Virus record (IMG/VR): IMGVR_UViG_3300030099_006395
Coordinates: 1 to 64,000 of that record
DNA length: 64,000 nucleotides
Origin: a virus
Strand: one strand, 5' to 3'
Made by a program: the position numbers and the translations under genes. The notes beneath the pieces were generated by a model that made no database searches, was not told where the DNA came from, and was given only the letters and a program-made list of their open reading frames with translations. Below are positions 1-7,014 of the stretch, piece by piece; the first letter of the stretch is position 1; every line of letters starts with the position of its first letter.

Positions 1-11
1 TGATAAAATTA

Positions 12-305
12 ATGGAATTAATCGACCAAACAATTGCTAATCGAAGCCTTTACAAACAAGAAAAGCCGTGGGAAAAATTTAATGATGCTACTGATAAAGG
101 TAAAGATGTTTTAGTTGTATTGAAAAAAGATAAGAAGAAACATTATGTTTATCAGCATGGTAATAGTGATATTATAATGATTACAAATTTAGATGGTAAC
201 AAAGTTTTAAATGTTAAACCAACAAAAATTCATCAAATAGTGTTATTACCACATTCAGGTTATGTTAGAAAACATCCTGAATTAAAAAAGTATGGGTTTA
301 GATAG
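12..305 (+). CDS. Hypothetical protein, 97 aa
   Basis: I do not recognise this small lysine-rich protein. It has no membrane segment, no cysteines and no motif I can name. It starts at an ATG right at the window edge; the first bases (TGA TAA) look like the end of an upstream gene, so the start is probably right. Its TAG stop overlaps the GTG start of the next gene, so it is translationally coupled to a run of small head-cluster genes. By position it is probably a late protein, but no function can be given. Confidence 0.6.
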   Translation: MELIDQTIANRSLYKQEKPWEKFNDATDKGKDVLVVLKKDKKKHYVYQHGNSDIIMITNLDGNKVLNVKPTKIHQIVLLPHSGYVRKHPELKKYGFR

Positions 306-577
306 TGATAAAGTTAAAAGACTTATTATCAGAAGGAAAGTTTAAAATGAAAGGTAAGTATTTATATATGCCTGATGGTGAAGTGTCATCTATACCAAAA
401 AGAAATGATAGAGATAGAATTATAATTCAAATAAAAAATGAAAAATTTGAACTTTATGATAATGGATTTAATGAGTTTAATATAATGGGTAGTAGAAATT
501 CTTATCATCCAAAAGGACAAAAAGATTTAGAAAGATTTTTAAATAAAAACAAAGCTAAGTATATTGGGATAGATTAA
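305..577 (+). CDS. Small protein with capsid-targeting-like N-terminus, 90 aa
   Basis: The GTG start overlaps the previous stop. The protein begins MIKLKDLLSEGKF, a short amphipathic helix followed by L-S-E|G, which resembles the T4 prohead-protease site (L/I-x-E before a small residue) that ends the capsid-targeting peptide of T4 internal proteins. Similar N-termini occur in the proteins at 577, 1480, 3449 and 19837. The rest is basic and of unknown fold. I infer a head-internal or virion-associated protein. Alternatively it is a non-virion protein whose N-terminus only resembles that signal. Confidence 0.6.
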   Translation: MIKLKDLLSEGKFKMKGKYLYMPDGEVSSIPKRNDRDRIIIQIKNEKFELYDNGFNEFNIMGSRNSYHPKGQKDLERFLNKNKAKYIGID

Positions 578-1167
578 TGAAACTTCAAGACTTACTAAAA
601 GATATTGAATTAGGTAAGGTTTATACTGATAAAGACAGAAAACCTTTTAAAGTCAATGAAGACCATCATGATAAAAAAGAAGGCAAAATGGCTAAGTATG
701 ATGCAAAAGAAATTGCAGATGACGCTATGGATGTTTTTAAAATGATTGATAACAATGATGATTTGCCAGAGTGGTTAGAGGCCAAGATTACAAAAGCAGC
801 TGATTACATGAATAGTGTAAAAGATTATTTAGAACATCATCAAAATGGTAAAGTTGATGAATCGTGGGATTCACCACAAGCATATTCATCACCAGAAGCA
901 AAAAAAGTTGTTGATGGTGCTATTAGAAATTACTCAAAAGAATTGAGAAAAGTACAATATAAAGTCGTAAAAGATTGGATGTCAAAAGCTAAATCAGGTG
1001 TAATTGATTATTTTGATATTGTTAGGGGATTACAATATGGTGACATTACAAGAGCTCATCCATATGAAACAGATTTCTTACATAAAGTTTTAAATAGAGA
1101 CAAAATTGTAGATAGATTTAGAAGTTATTTTGGTGGAAAAAAAGGTAAAAGAGGAAGAAGAAAATAA
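577..1167 (+). CDS. Hypothetical head-cluster protein, 196 aa
   Basis: Starts with MKLQDLLKDIELG, similar to the K-L-x-x-L-L N-termini of its neighbours, and ends in a very basic stretch (GGKKGKRGRRK). The middle is charged and helical. No catalytic motif is visible. The start overlaps the preceding stop (TAATG) and its own stop overlaps the next ATG, so it sits inside a tightly coupled operon. A DNA-contacting internal head protein is plausible because of the basic tail, but this is inference from composition and context only. Confidence 0.6.
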   Translation: MKLQDLLKDIELGKVYTDKDRKPFKVNEDHHDKKEGKMAKYDAKEIADDAMDVFKMIDNNDDLPEWLEAKITKAADYMNSVKDYLEHHQNGKVDESWDSPQAYSSPEAKKVVDGAIRNYSKELRKVQYKVVKDWMSKAKSGVIDYFDIVRGLQYGDITRAHPYETDFLHKVLNRDKIVDRFRSYFGGKKGKRGRRK

Positions 1168-1451
1168 TGGCAACGAATAAAGAGATAGTTGAAAGATTGA
1201 ATTGTATTGAAGCAAGATTACCAAATGGTGAACTTGAAGAAATACATACAATGATAAAAGAAATTAAAGAAGTTCTTTTAGACCCTGAAGATGGCATAAT
1301 TGTTCGTGTTAATAAAAATACTTATTGGAGAAAAGAATTGGACGCGGATGAATTTAAAGCGTTATTAAGATGGAAACAATCAGTAACACATGCTATGTGG
1401 CTTGTGTACTCTGCAGTATTAGGAATTTTAGTAAAATTAATATTTTTTTAA
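1167..1451 (+). CDS. Small C-terminally anchored membrane protein (XhlA/holin-accessory-like)
   Basis: 94 aa. The N-terminal half is a helical, probably coiled-coil segment. The middle has a DPEDGIIVRVNKNTYWR stretch, and the last 25 residues form one hydrophobic membrane helix ending LVKLIFF. This layout, soluble coiled coil plus a single C-terminal transmembrane segment, resembles XhlA-type proteins associated with phage holins. No second membrane helix typical of a stand-alone holin is seen. The lysozyme gene is 17 kb away, so a role in lysis is only a suggestion. Confidence 0.5.
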   Translation: MATNKEIVERLNCIEARLPNGELEEIHTMIKEIKEVLLDPEDGIIVRVNKNTYWRKELDADEFKALLRWKQSVTHAMWLVYSAVLGILVKLIFF

Positions 1452-1479
1452 TATTTATTATATTATAGGGAGATAAAAA

Positions 1480-2103
1480 ATGGCAAAGTTAAAAAAATTA
1501 TTGGAAGACGCTTTTCAAGACAGACCAAGCGTAAATAAATACGAAGTGATTGAAGGTGTTAAAAGTTTTCAACATATTGGTAAATCTATTTACAATAATG
1601 GTAATGTTTTGGAAACGGCTAAACAATTAGCTTCTATAGCTGAATCAGCACACAATCACATTTTAGGTGAACAAGATGATTGGTTTGATAAGATTTCAAT
1701 TAATAAAAATATGAAATCACTTAAAGGTAGTGTAGTTGAATTTCAAAAAGCTGCTAAAGAAGCACACATGTTAAATCAAAGATTAACAGGTCTTTATGAA
1801 GATATTGGGCATGTTCTTAATCGATATTATGATATTGATGAAGCTCATGTGTATGGACACGATGATGAAGATTCAGAGGTTGAAGAAAAATTAGATAAAG
1901 TTGATCCATCAAAAGTAGAACCAGGTGACGATTTCGAAGATAGAGAAGATAAAGATATTGACAATGATGGTGATACAGATGACTCTGATGAATATCTTCA
2001 CAAAAAAAGACAAGCGATATCTAAAGCTATCAAAAAAGAAAGTAAAGGTATTGGTGGAATGATTGATATTCCTGCACTTGGAGATATGATTAGGAAAAAA
2101 TAA
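1480..2103 (+). CDS. Head-cluster protein with EF-hand-like acidic motif, 207 aa
   Basis: Begins MAKLKKLLEDAF, like other possible capsid-targeting N-termini in this cluster, followed by a helical domain. Residues around 155-170 contain DKDIDNDGDTDDSDEYL, a D-x-D-x-D-G-x-x-D pattern like a single calcium-binding EF-hand or dockerin loop, then a basic tail. I recall this acidic motif from hypothetical proteins of marine T4-like phages. It is preceded by a separate leader and SD (GGGAG), unlike its tightly overlapped neighbours. Function unknown; a virion protein is the most likely role. Confidence 0.6.
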   Translation: MAKLKKLLEDAFQDRPSVNKYEVIEGVKSFQHIGKSIYNNGNVLETAKQLASIAESAHNHILGEQDDWFDKISINKNMKSLKGSVVEFQKAAKEAHMLNQRLTGLYEDIGHVLNRYYDIDEAHVYGHDDEDSEVEEKLDKVDPSKVEPGDDFEDREDKDIDNDGDTDDSDEYLHKKRQAISKAIKKESKGIGGMIDIPALGDMIRKK

Positions 2104-2432
2104 TGAATGTGATTCATCATTTAATACACCTTTTAATATATAGTCTTCTTTTATGGCAAATAGTTTTAGGTGTATGGATTATACTTATATGGGCATCAAA
2201 AAATTTTAAATTTCACCGGTCTCCCGTTCTAAACATTGGAGAATCATTCCAAAAGAGTGATTCTCCAGTTGAAGAAGCAAAGGTGAAAAAAGATATGGGT
2301 CCGATAGAAGTAGATGTAAAAAGTAATGTGATAATGGACACAAAATCAGATGAATCAAGTGTTAAGTTAGATGAAAAAATTAAGGGTAAAGTGAAAACCC
2401 AAAAAGATAAACTAAAAAAGTTAAGAGGTTAA
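2103..2432 (+). CDS. Small membrane-anchored protein with conserved C-terminal tail, 109 aa
   Basis: The N-terminal about 35 residues contain a strong membrane helix (LLIYSLLLWQIVLGVWIILI), followed by a hydrophilic region. The last about 45 residues (IEVDVK ... GKVKTQKDKLKKLRG) closely match the C-terminus of the otherwise different protein at 10461 (IEVDIK ... GKVKTKKDKLKALRNRRR). A shared tail on two unrelated N-terminal parts suggests a common docking or sorting signal. Position between head genes suggests virion assembly at the membrane. No enzyme motif is visible. Confidence 0.6.
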   Translation: MNVIHHLIHLLIYSLLLWQIVLGVWIILIWASKNFKFHRSPVLNIGESFQKSDSPVEEAKVKKDMGPIEVDVKSNVIMDTKSDESSVKLDEKIKGKVKTQKDKLKKLRG

Positions 2433-2433
2433 T

Positions 2434-3474
2434 ATGGCTAAAGGATTAGATTGTGGTACAAGTTATTATATAACAGCCACAGAAGATAGTATAAAAAAAC
2501 AAAGAAATGTATTCTTAACAGTTGACGGAGATGCAAATCAAGTTAAACGAATGTTAAAAAGACAAAGAATACCATTTGTTGAAAAGGCTGGTAAAGTTCA
2601 TATCGTTGGACAACACGCTTTTAATTATGCTCAAATATTTAGTACAACAGATTTAAAGAGACCTATGTCTCAAGGATTACTGAATCCGAAGGAAAAAGAT
2701 GCACTACCTGTATTGAATGCAATTATAGGTGAGTTGATTGGAAAGGCAAAAGGTAAAGAAACTTGTGTTTATTGTATACCAGCAAAACCAATCGACCAAA
2801 CAAGAGAAGTTTCTTATCACGAAGATGTATTAAAACAGATTATTGAAACATATGGGTATGATGTTAAAGTTATCGAAGAGAGTGTTGCTCTTGCCTATGA
2901 AGGATTGGTAGATAATGATTTGACAGGAATAGCGATATCGATGGGTGCTGGGATGTGTAATATATGTGTGATGTATCAAGGTATGAGTGCACTCTCTTTT
3001 TCAGTTGCTAGAGGTGGTGATTGGATTGATGAAAATGTGGCATCAGATTGTGGATGTACAAAAGCAAAAGTAATTTCAGTAAAAGAAAATTCAGATAAGT
3101 TAGATTTAACTAAATCTGCAATAAACGATATTTATCAAGAAGGAAGTGATGAGTATAATATTATAAATGCTATTCGTTCTTACTACGGAGCATTAGTAAA
3201 TTATTTATTAGTAAATTTAACTCATCAGTTCAATAACGCTGAAAGTGTACCAAACTTTCCAGAATCAATTCCAATTGTATTCGGTGGTGGAACATCTTTG
3301 GTGAAAGGGTTTATGGAAGTAGTAAGTGAACAATTTAATCAAGATGAATTTCCAATACAAGTAAAAGAATTTACACTTGTTGAGGACGCACACACAGCAG
3401 TCGCAAGAGGTTGTTTGAGTGAAGCACAACTTATAGAGGAGGAAGAGGGTGAAGATAACCAAGAGCCAGCTTAA
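2434..3474 (+). CDS. Actin/Hsp70-fold ATPase (ParM/MreB-like)
   Basis: 346 aa, with the nucleotide-binding signatures of the actin superfamily in the correct order: phosphate-1 loop GLDCGTS (4-10), connecting segment with IEES (147-150) before a helix, phosphate-2 loop GIAISMGAGMCNICV (165-179), RGGDWIDE (193-200, as in MreB/Hsp70 RGGDxxDE) and adenosine loop VFGGGTSLVKGF (282-293). The length fits bacterial actins. It could form filaments that move or segregate phage DNA or capsids, or be a monomeric Hsp70-like ATPase. It lies in the head cluster with its 3' end overlapping the next gene by 26 nt. No partner DNA-binding adaptor is obvious. Fold assignment is strong; role is inference. Confidence 0.8.
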   Translation: MAKGLDCGTSYYITATEDSIKKQRNVFLTVDGDANQVKRMLKRQRIPFVEKAGKVHIVGQHAFNYAQIFSTTDLKRPMSQGLLNPKEKDALPVLNAIIGELIGKAKGKETCVYCIPAKPIDQTREVSYHEDVLKQIIETYGYDVKVIEESVALAYEGLVDNDLTGIAISMGAGMCNICVMYQGMSALSFSVARGGDWIDENVASDCGCTKAKVISVKENSDKLDLTKSAINDIYQEGSDEYNIINAIRSYYGALVNYLLVNLTHQFNNAESVPNFPESIPIVFGGGTSLVKGFMEVVSEQFNQDEFPIQVKEFTLVEDAHTAVARGCLSEAQLIEEEEGEDNQEPA

Positions 3475-5008
3475 AGAATTAATTAGAAATGCCATTGTAG
3501 AAGACATGATGGATAAAGAGATTGAAAATCCTAAAACAGGTAATAAAATTAAGATTAAAACTGCGTTACAATTACCTGATGAACATCCTGCAAATAAAAA
3601 AGCAAAAGATATGGTTGCTAAATCATCACCAGAAAAAAGTGATGAACCAACGGATGCTACACCAGCTCCTAAAGGTAAACCCAAAGGACCTGTGAAAAAT
3701 CCATTCTCAAAAGAATCACCTGCTTTTGAACCAAAACAAAAACAAATTGATAAAAAGAAAAAACCTAAAGATGAACCAGAAGATGAATTTGATGTCGGTG
3801 GTCCTTCTTATGCAAATGTACCAAAAGGTGTTAAATCTTCAAAAGATATAGGAAAAACTCCACAACCTTCAGATTTTGATGGTGACATGGATAAGTATTT
3901 TGATGCATTAAATAAACATATGAAAGATGTAGAAGCTAAACTTGACAAAGGTGATAAACCCGCTTTCAAAAAACCATCAGATATGGGTTCTGGACAAGGT
4001 ATGATGAAAACTGGTTATGATGAACCAACTGCTGCTGATGATGTGGAATCAAATTGGGATAAATCATCTAAAGAATTTGAATCTCTTGAGGATAAACATG
4101 GTGTTAGAATTGATGACCAATCTGATTGGAGCGGTATTGAAAATAATCCACGAGGTGAATATTCAGTTAGTGGAAAAAATTCAGAAGATGCCGGTGATGG
4201 ATTTAGTGTTTATTCAACTGTTGAAACAGGTGTAGATGGTGAATCATATGAAGGAAATAAAAATATCATAACATTTCCTCAAGATGACGACCCATTTGGT
4301 GGACAAGTTGAAATAGAATTTGATTCTATTGGAGATGCTAAAGAAGCATTAGATAAAATTTTAAGTGATAAAAAAATTAAATCAGCATTAGATGGTGGTA
4401 GAGCTGATATGGCAAATAACAAAGATTACATTAAGAAACAAGTAGAAAAATTAGGTGGTAAAACCATTAGAGAATCCATCAAAGAATCTAAAAAAAGAAG
4501 GTTTACCGTCAAAGAAGTAAGAATGTGGATGAAAAAATTAGAAGAGAATCGTTATAAGAAAGTATATAATTCAGACGCTCGTAGAGTGGCTTGGTTAGCA
4601 AACAATAACTTATCAGAAGATTACGAATCAATGCCAATATCAATGAGAAAAAAATGGAGTAAAGCTCAATACGGAAGAGAAAGATATTTGGCAAAAGAGT
4701 TTCTAAAATCTAAATTAGACCAACTTAAAGAGCAACTTAATGAAATGAAATTAAGAAAACAAATTAGAGAAATCATCAAAGAACAATTGAATGAAGTAAA
4801 ATTTAAAAAAGTCATTTTACCAAATGATATGAAAACAAAAGTTAAAGTATCTAAAATAATTAAAAAAATGAAACTAAAAATAGATAAAGATTATGATGTT
4901 AAAGCTTTAAAAGCAAGAGGAGGAGACCAAGAACTATTACTTCTTCCAAAACACTACAATAAATTTATCGAATTAGCAATGCAAAACAAACTAAATCCAA
5001 GAGGTTAA
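3449..5008 (+). CDS. Large charged head-cluster protein, 519 aa
   Basis: GTG start with a strong upstream SD (GAGGAGG), lying inside the end of the actin-like gene. The N-terminus MKITKSQLKELIRNAIVED is an amphipathic helix like the capsid-targeting peptides suspected in this cluster, and a related segment recurs near residue 430 (KLRKQIREIIKEQLNE). Between them lies a long low-complexity Lys/Pro/Asp-rich region, then a helical domain with a DARRVAWLANNNLSEDYESM segment. The C-terminal about 75 residues look like a compact domain. Probably a virion or prohead-core component; no specific family recognised. Confidence 0.6.
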   Translation: MKITKSQLKELIRNAIVEDMMDKEIENPKTGNKIKIKTALQLPDEHPANKKAKDMVAKSSPEKSDEPTDATPAPKGKPKGPVKNPFSKESPAFEPKQKQIDKKKKPKDEPEDEFDVGGPSYANVPKGVKSSKDIGKTPQPSDFDGDMDKYFDALNKHMKDVEAKLDKGDKPAFKKPSDMGSGQGMMKTGYDEPTAADDVESNWDKSSKEFESLEDKHGVRIDDQSDWSGIENNPRGEYSVSGKNSEDAGDGFSVYSTVETGVDGESYEGNKNIITFPQDDDPFGGQVEIEFDSIGDAKEALDKILSDKKIKSALDGGRADMANNKDYIKKQVEKLGGKTIRESIKESKKRRFTVKEVRMWMKKLEENRYKKVYNSDARRVAWLANNNLSEDYESMPISMRKKWSKAQYGRERYLAKEFLKSKLDQLKEQLNEMKLRKQIREIIKEQLNEVKFKKVILPNDMKTKVKVSKIIKKMKLKIDKDYDVKALKARGGDQELLLLPKHYNKFIELAMQNKLNPRG

Positions 5009-5009
5009 T

Positions 5010-5264
5010 ATGAGAAAAAGACGCAACTTTAGGAAAAAACCTAAAGACACTGCACAAGGGTTATCAGTAACAGTATTTAACAACAATGTAGATGGTGCAT
5101 TAAGAATACTTAAAAAGAAAGTAAAAGAAAGTAATTTGTTTGTAGATTTAAGAAAAAAACAATATTATATAAAACCATCCGAAATAAAAAGGGAAAAAAG
5201 AAATTTAGCAAAATTAAGAGCTCAATACCAAATTCTAAAAGACACAAATAAAAAAAGTTATTAA
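5010..5264 (+). CDS. rpsU: Ribosomal protein bS21 homologue
   Basis: 84 aa, basic. Residues 19-75 follow the bS21 plan: LSVTVFNNNVDGALRILKKK, then a V-x-x-R-K-K-Q-Y-Y-I-K-P-S motif corresponding to the conserved VRRREFYEKPT of bacterial S21, then K-R-E-K-R-N-L-A-K and a basic helix. bS21 sits at the 30S platform near the anti-Shine-Dalgarno sequence, and phage copies are known from marine and uncultivated phages. A phage version could bias ribosomes toward phage mRNA. It has an extra basic N-terminal arm of about 18 residues. It lies among virion genes, one base after the previous stop. Confidence 0.85.
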   Translation: MRKRRNFRKKPKDTAQGLSVTVFNNNVDGALRILKKKVKESNLFVDLRKKQYYIKPSEIKREKRNLAKLRAQYQILKDTNKKSY

Positions 5265-5289
5265 TACACATCAAAAAATAATTGACAAA

Positions 5290-5772
5290 TTGTTTGAATA
5301 TTTGGATTTTTTACAAACACCACATCCAAACTTTAATAACATGCCAATATGTCCTTTTATACAAGGAGACTTACATACGGACAACATTCAATTTATTGTT
5401 TACAATTCATCTATGGATAAATCATTGGTGGACATAGTAAAAGAATGGAAAGAATCCAGATTTAAAACAGGGTTAGTGTTACATGTTGGTGATGATTTAA
5501 AAACAATAAAAAGAAAACCATATCAAAAATTTTTGAATGAACAATTAAGAGAAAATGGTATGGGTGATATTAAAATATTATTATTTTCACCATTTGAAGA
5601 TTTTAATATAACAGGTGTAGATACACGAAAACAAGCCCCATGTATGTTATACAACTTAGCCACACGAGAAGATTTAAATAAAGCTCAAGAAAAATTACAA
5701 AAAACTAAATGGTATGATAATCTTTTAACTGAAGATTATAAAAAGTTAAATATTAAGAAAAAAATACTATAA
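5290..5772 (+). CDS. Hypothetical protein, 160 aa or longer, start uncertain
   Basis: Not recognised. Contains PHPNFNNMPICPFIQ near the N-terminus and a SPFEDFNITGVDTRK stretch, looking like a compact soluble domain. The only conventional in-frame start is a TTG at 5290 without a good SD. The frame is open and protein-like from 5239 (residues VINTHQKIIDK precede the TTG), with no ATG or GTG, so the true start may be ATT or ATA, or depend on coupling to the bS21 gene whose end it overlaps. Downstream lie a promoter-like motif and hairpins before the scaffold gene. Confidence 0.55.
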   Translation: MFEYLDFLQTPHPNFNNMPICPFIQGDLHTDNIQFIVYNSSMDKSLVDIVKEWKESRFKTGLVLHVGDDLKTIKRKPYQKFLNEQLRENGMGDIKILLFSPFEDFNITGVDTRKQAPCMLYNLATREDLNKAQEKLQKTKWYDNLLTEDYKKLNIKKKIL

Positions 5773-5789
5773 TTTTTTATAAATTTATA

Positions 5790-5803
5790 TATTTATAGAT
5801 ATA
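5790..5803 (+). promoter_or_regulatory. Late-promoter-like motif before scaffold gene
   Basis: TATTTATAGATATA, a weaker match to the repeated TATTTATATATGAA motif found before most late gene groups. It lies about 115 nt upstream of the scaffold start, leaving a long leader with two hairpins. Confidence 0.45.
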
Positions 5804-5814
5804 AAATTCTTAAT

Positions 5815-5870
5815 ACACCGTTAGTTTAAATTATATACGGTGTCTAAATATAACTTAACATTATTAAGTT
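5815..5870 (+). other. Two hairpins in scaffold gene leader
   Basis: First stem ACACCGT (5815-5821) pairs with ACGGTGT (5837-5843). Second stem AACTTAA (5852-5858) pairs with TTAAGTT (5864-5870) around a 5-nt loop. Neither is followed by a U-tract, so they look like leader structures rather than terminators. They could affect stability or translation of the scaffold-capsid message. Confidence 0.45.
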
Positions 5871-5915
5871 TCCTAATAAACTTATTCCCAAAAATATAAA
5901 TTGAGGAGAATCGCA

Positions 5916-6998
5916 ATGAGTGATTTATTAAAAGAAGCTATCGCTGATGCTAAAGCTGTTAGAGAAACTGCTTTACAGAACGCAAAGATGGCACTAGAAG
6001 AGGCATTCACGCCTCAACTAAAATCAATGCTCTCTGCTAAACTAAAAGAAGAAGAACTTGACGAAGAAGAAACTCCAGTTGTTAACGAAGAGGATGATGA
6101 TGAAGAAGAAGTTGAAGAATCATCTGAACCTGTTTCTGAAGACGCTGTAGAAGAATCGGAAGAGCCTGTTGAAGAATCTGAATTAACTGAAGAAGATGAC
6201 GATGACGAAGAAGCTGAAGAAGGCAGAATGTCTGATGGACACGATGATGATGAAGCTGAAGAAGGTCGTGGTGATATGGAAGAAGATGATGAAGATGATG
6301 AAGATATGGAAGAAAGTACTTTAGATCTTGAAGCTATAATCAGAGAACTTGAAGCAGAGGTTAACGAAGGTGAGCATGAAGACGAGGATGATGACGAAGC
6401 TGAAGAAGGCCGAGGAATGAAAGAAGAGGAAGATATCGAAGAAGAGTATGAAATCGATGAAGCCGCTCTTACTGAAGAAGATGATGACGAGGACAAAGAC
6501 GAAGTCGATGAAGAACTTGACAAATCATCTGGAATTGGTAAAGGTGACAACAAAACAGATAATACTGACGTATCATCAGGTATTGGTGGTGGTAAAAAAG
6601 GTATGAAAGAATCTTCTGAACTAGCAGCTGAATTAAAAGAATATAAAGAAGCTGTTAAATTCCTAAAAGGTAAACTTCATGAAGTTAACATCTTGAATGC
6701 TAAACTTTTATTTACAAACAAGTTGTTTAAAGAGTTCGCTCTTGACAACAATCAGAAACTTAAAGTGGTTGAAACATTTGACAGAGCTCAAACTACAAGA
6801 GAGATTAAACTTGTTTATTCTACACTTGCAGAGCAGTTTGGTGATAATGGTTCAATTGTAACTAAAAAATCAATTAGTGAATCAGCTAGTAAAGCTGTCG
6901 CATCAACTAAACCTTCTAAAGAAACTACTAAAAAAGTAATTTCTGAAGAGGTACAAGTTGCTGACAGATTTAGAAAACTCGCTGGTTTAATTAAATAA
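5916..6998 (+). CDS. 22: Prohead core scaffolding protein (gp22-like)
   Basis: 360 aa. The ATG at 5916 follows a good SD (GAGGAGA); an upstream TTG is less likely. The N-terminus (SDLLKEAIADAKAVRETAL, then a Glu/Lys helix) and C-terminal helical domain (INILNAKLLFTNKLFKEF-like region, FDRAQTTREIKLVYSTLAEQF) match prohead core scaffolds of T4-like phages. The centre is an extremely acidic Asp/Glu stretch carrying three copies of a D-D-E-A-E-E-G-R motif. Scaffold forms the inner core around which capsid protein assembles and is then degraded by the prohead protease. Located immediately upstream of the capsid gene, as in T4. Confidence 0.85.
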   Translation: MSDLLKEAIADAKAVRETALQNAKMALEEAFTPQLKSMLSAKLKEEELDEEETPVVNEEDDDEEEVEESSEPVSEDAVEESEEPVEESELTEEDDDDEEAEEGRMSDGHDDDEAEEGRGDMEEDDEDDEDMEESTLDLEAIIRELEAEVNEGEHEDEDDDEAEEGRGMKEEEDIEEEYEIDEAALTEEDDDEDKDEVDEELDKSSGIGKGDNKTDNTDVSSGIGGGKKGMKESSELAAELKEYKEAVKFLKGKLHEVNILNAKLLFTNKLFKEFALDNNQKLKVVETFDRAQTTREIKLVYSTLAEQFGDNGSIVTKKSISESASKAVASTKPSKETTKKVISEEVQVADRFRKLAGLIK

Positions 6999-7014
6999 TT
7001 AGGAGATAATTAAA

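Noticed and set aside
6014-6553. Long minus-strand frame of almost pure Ser opposite the scaffold gene
   Set aside because: It is the mirror of the Asp/Glu codons (GAA/GAT) of the acidic scaffold region; no SD and no family resemblance.
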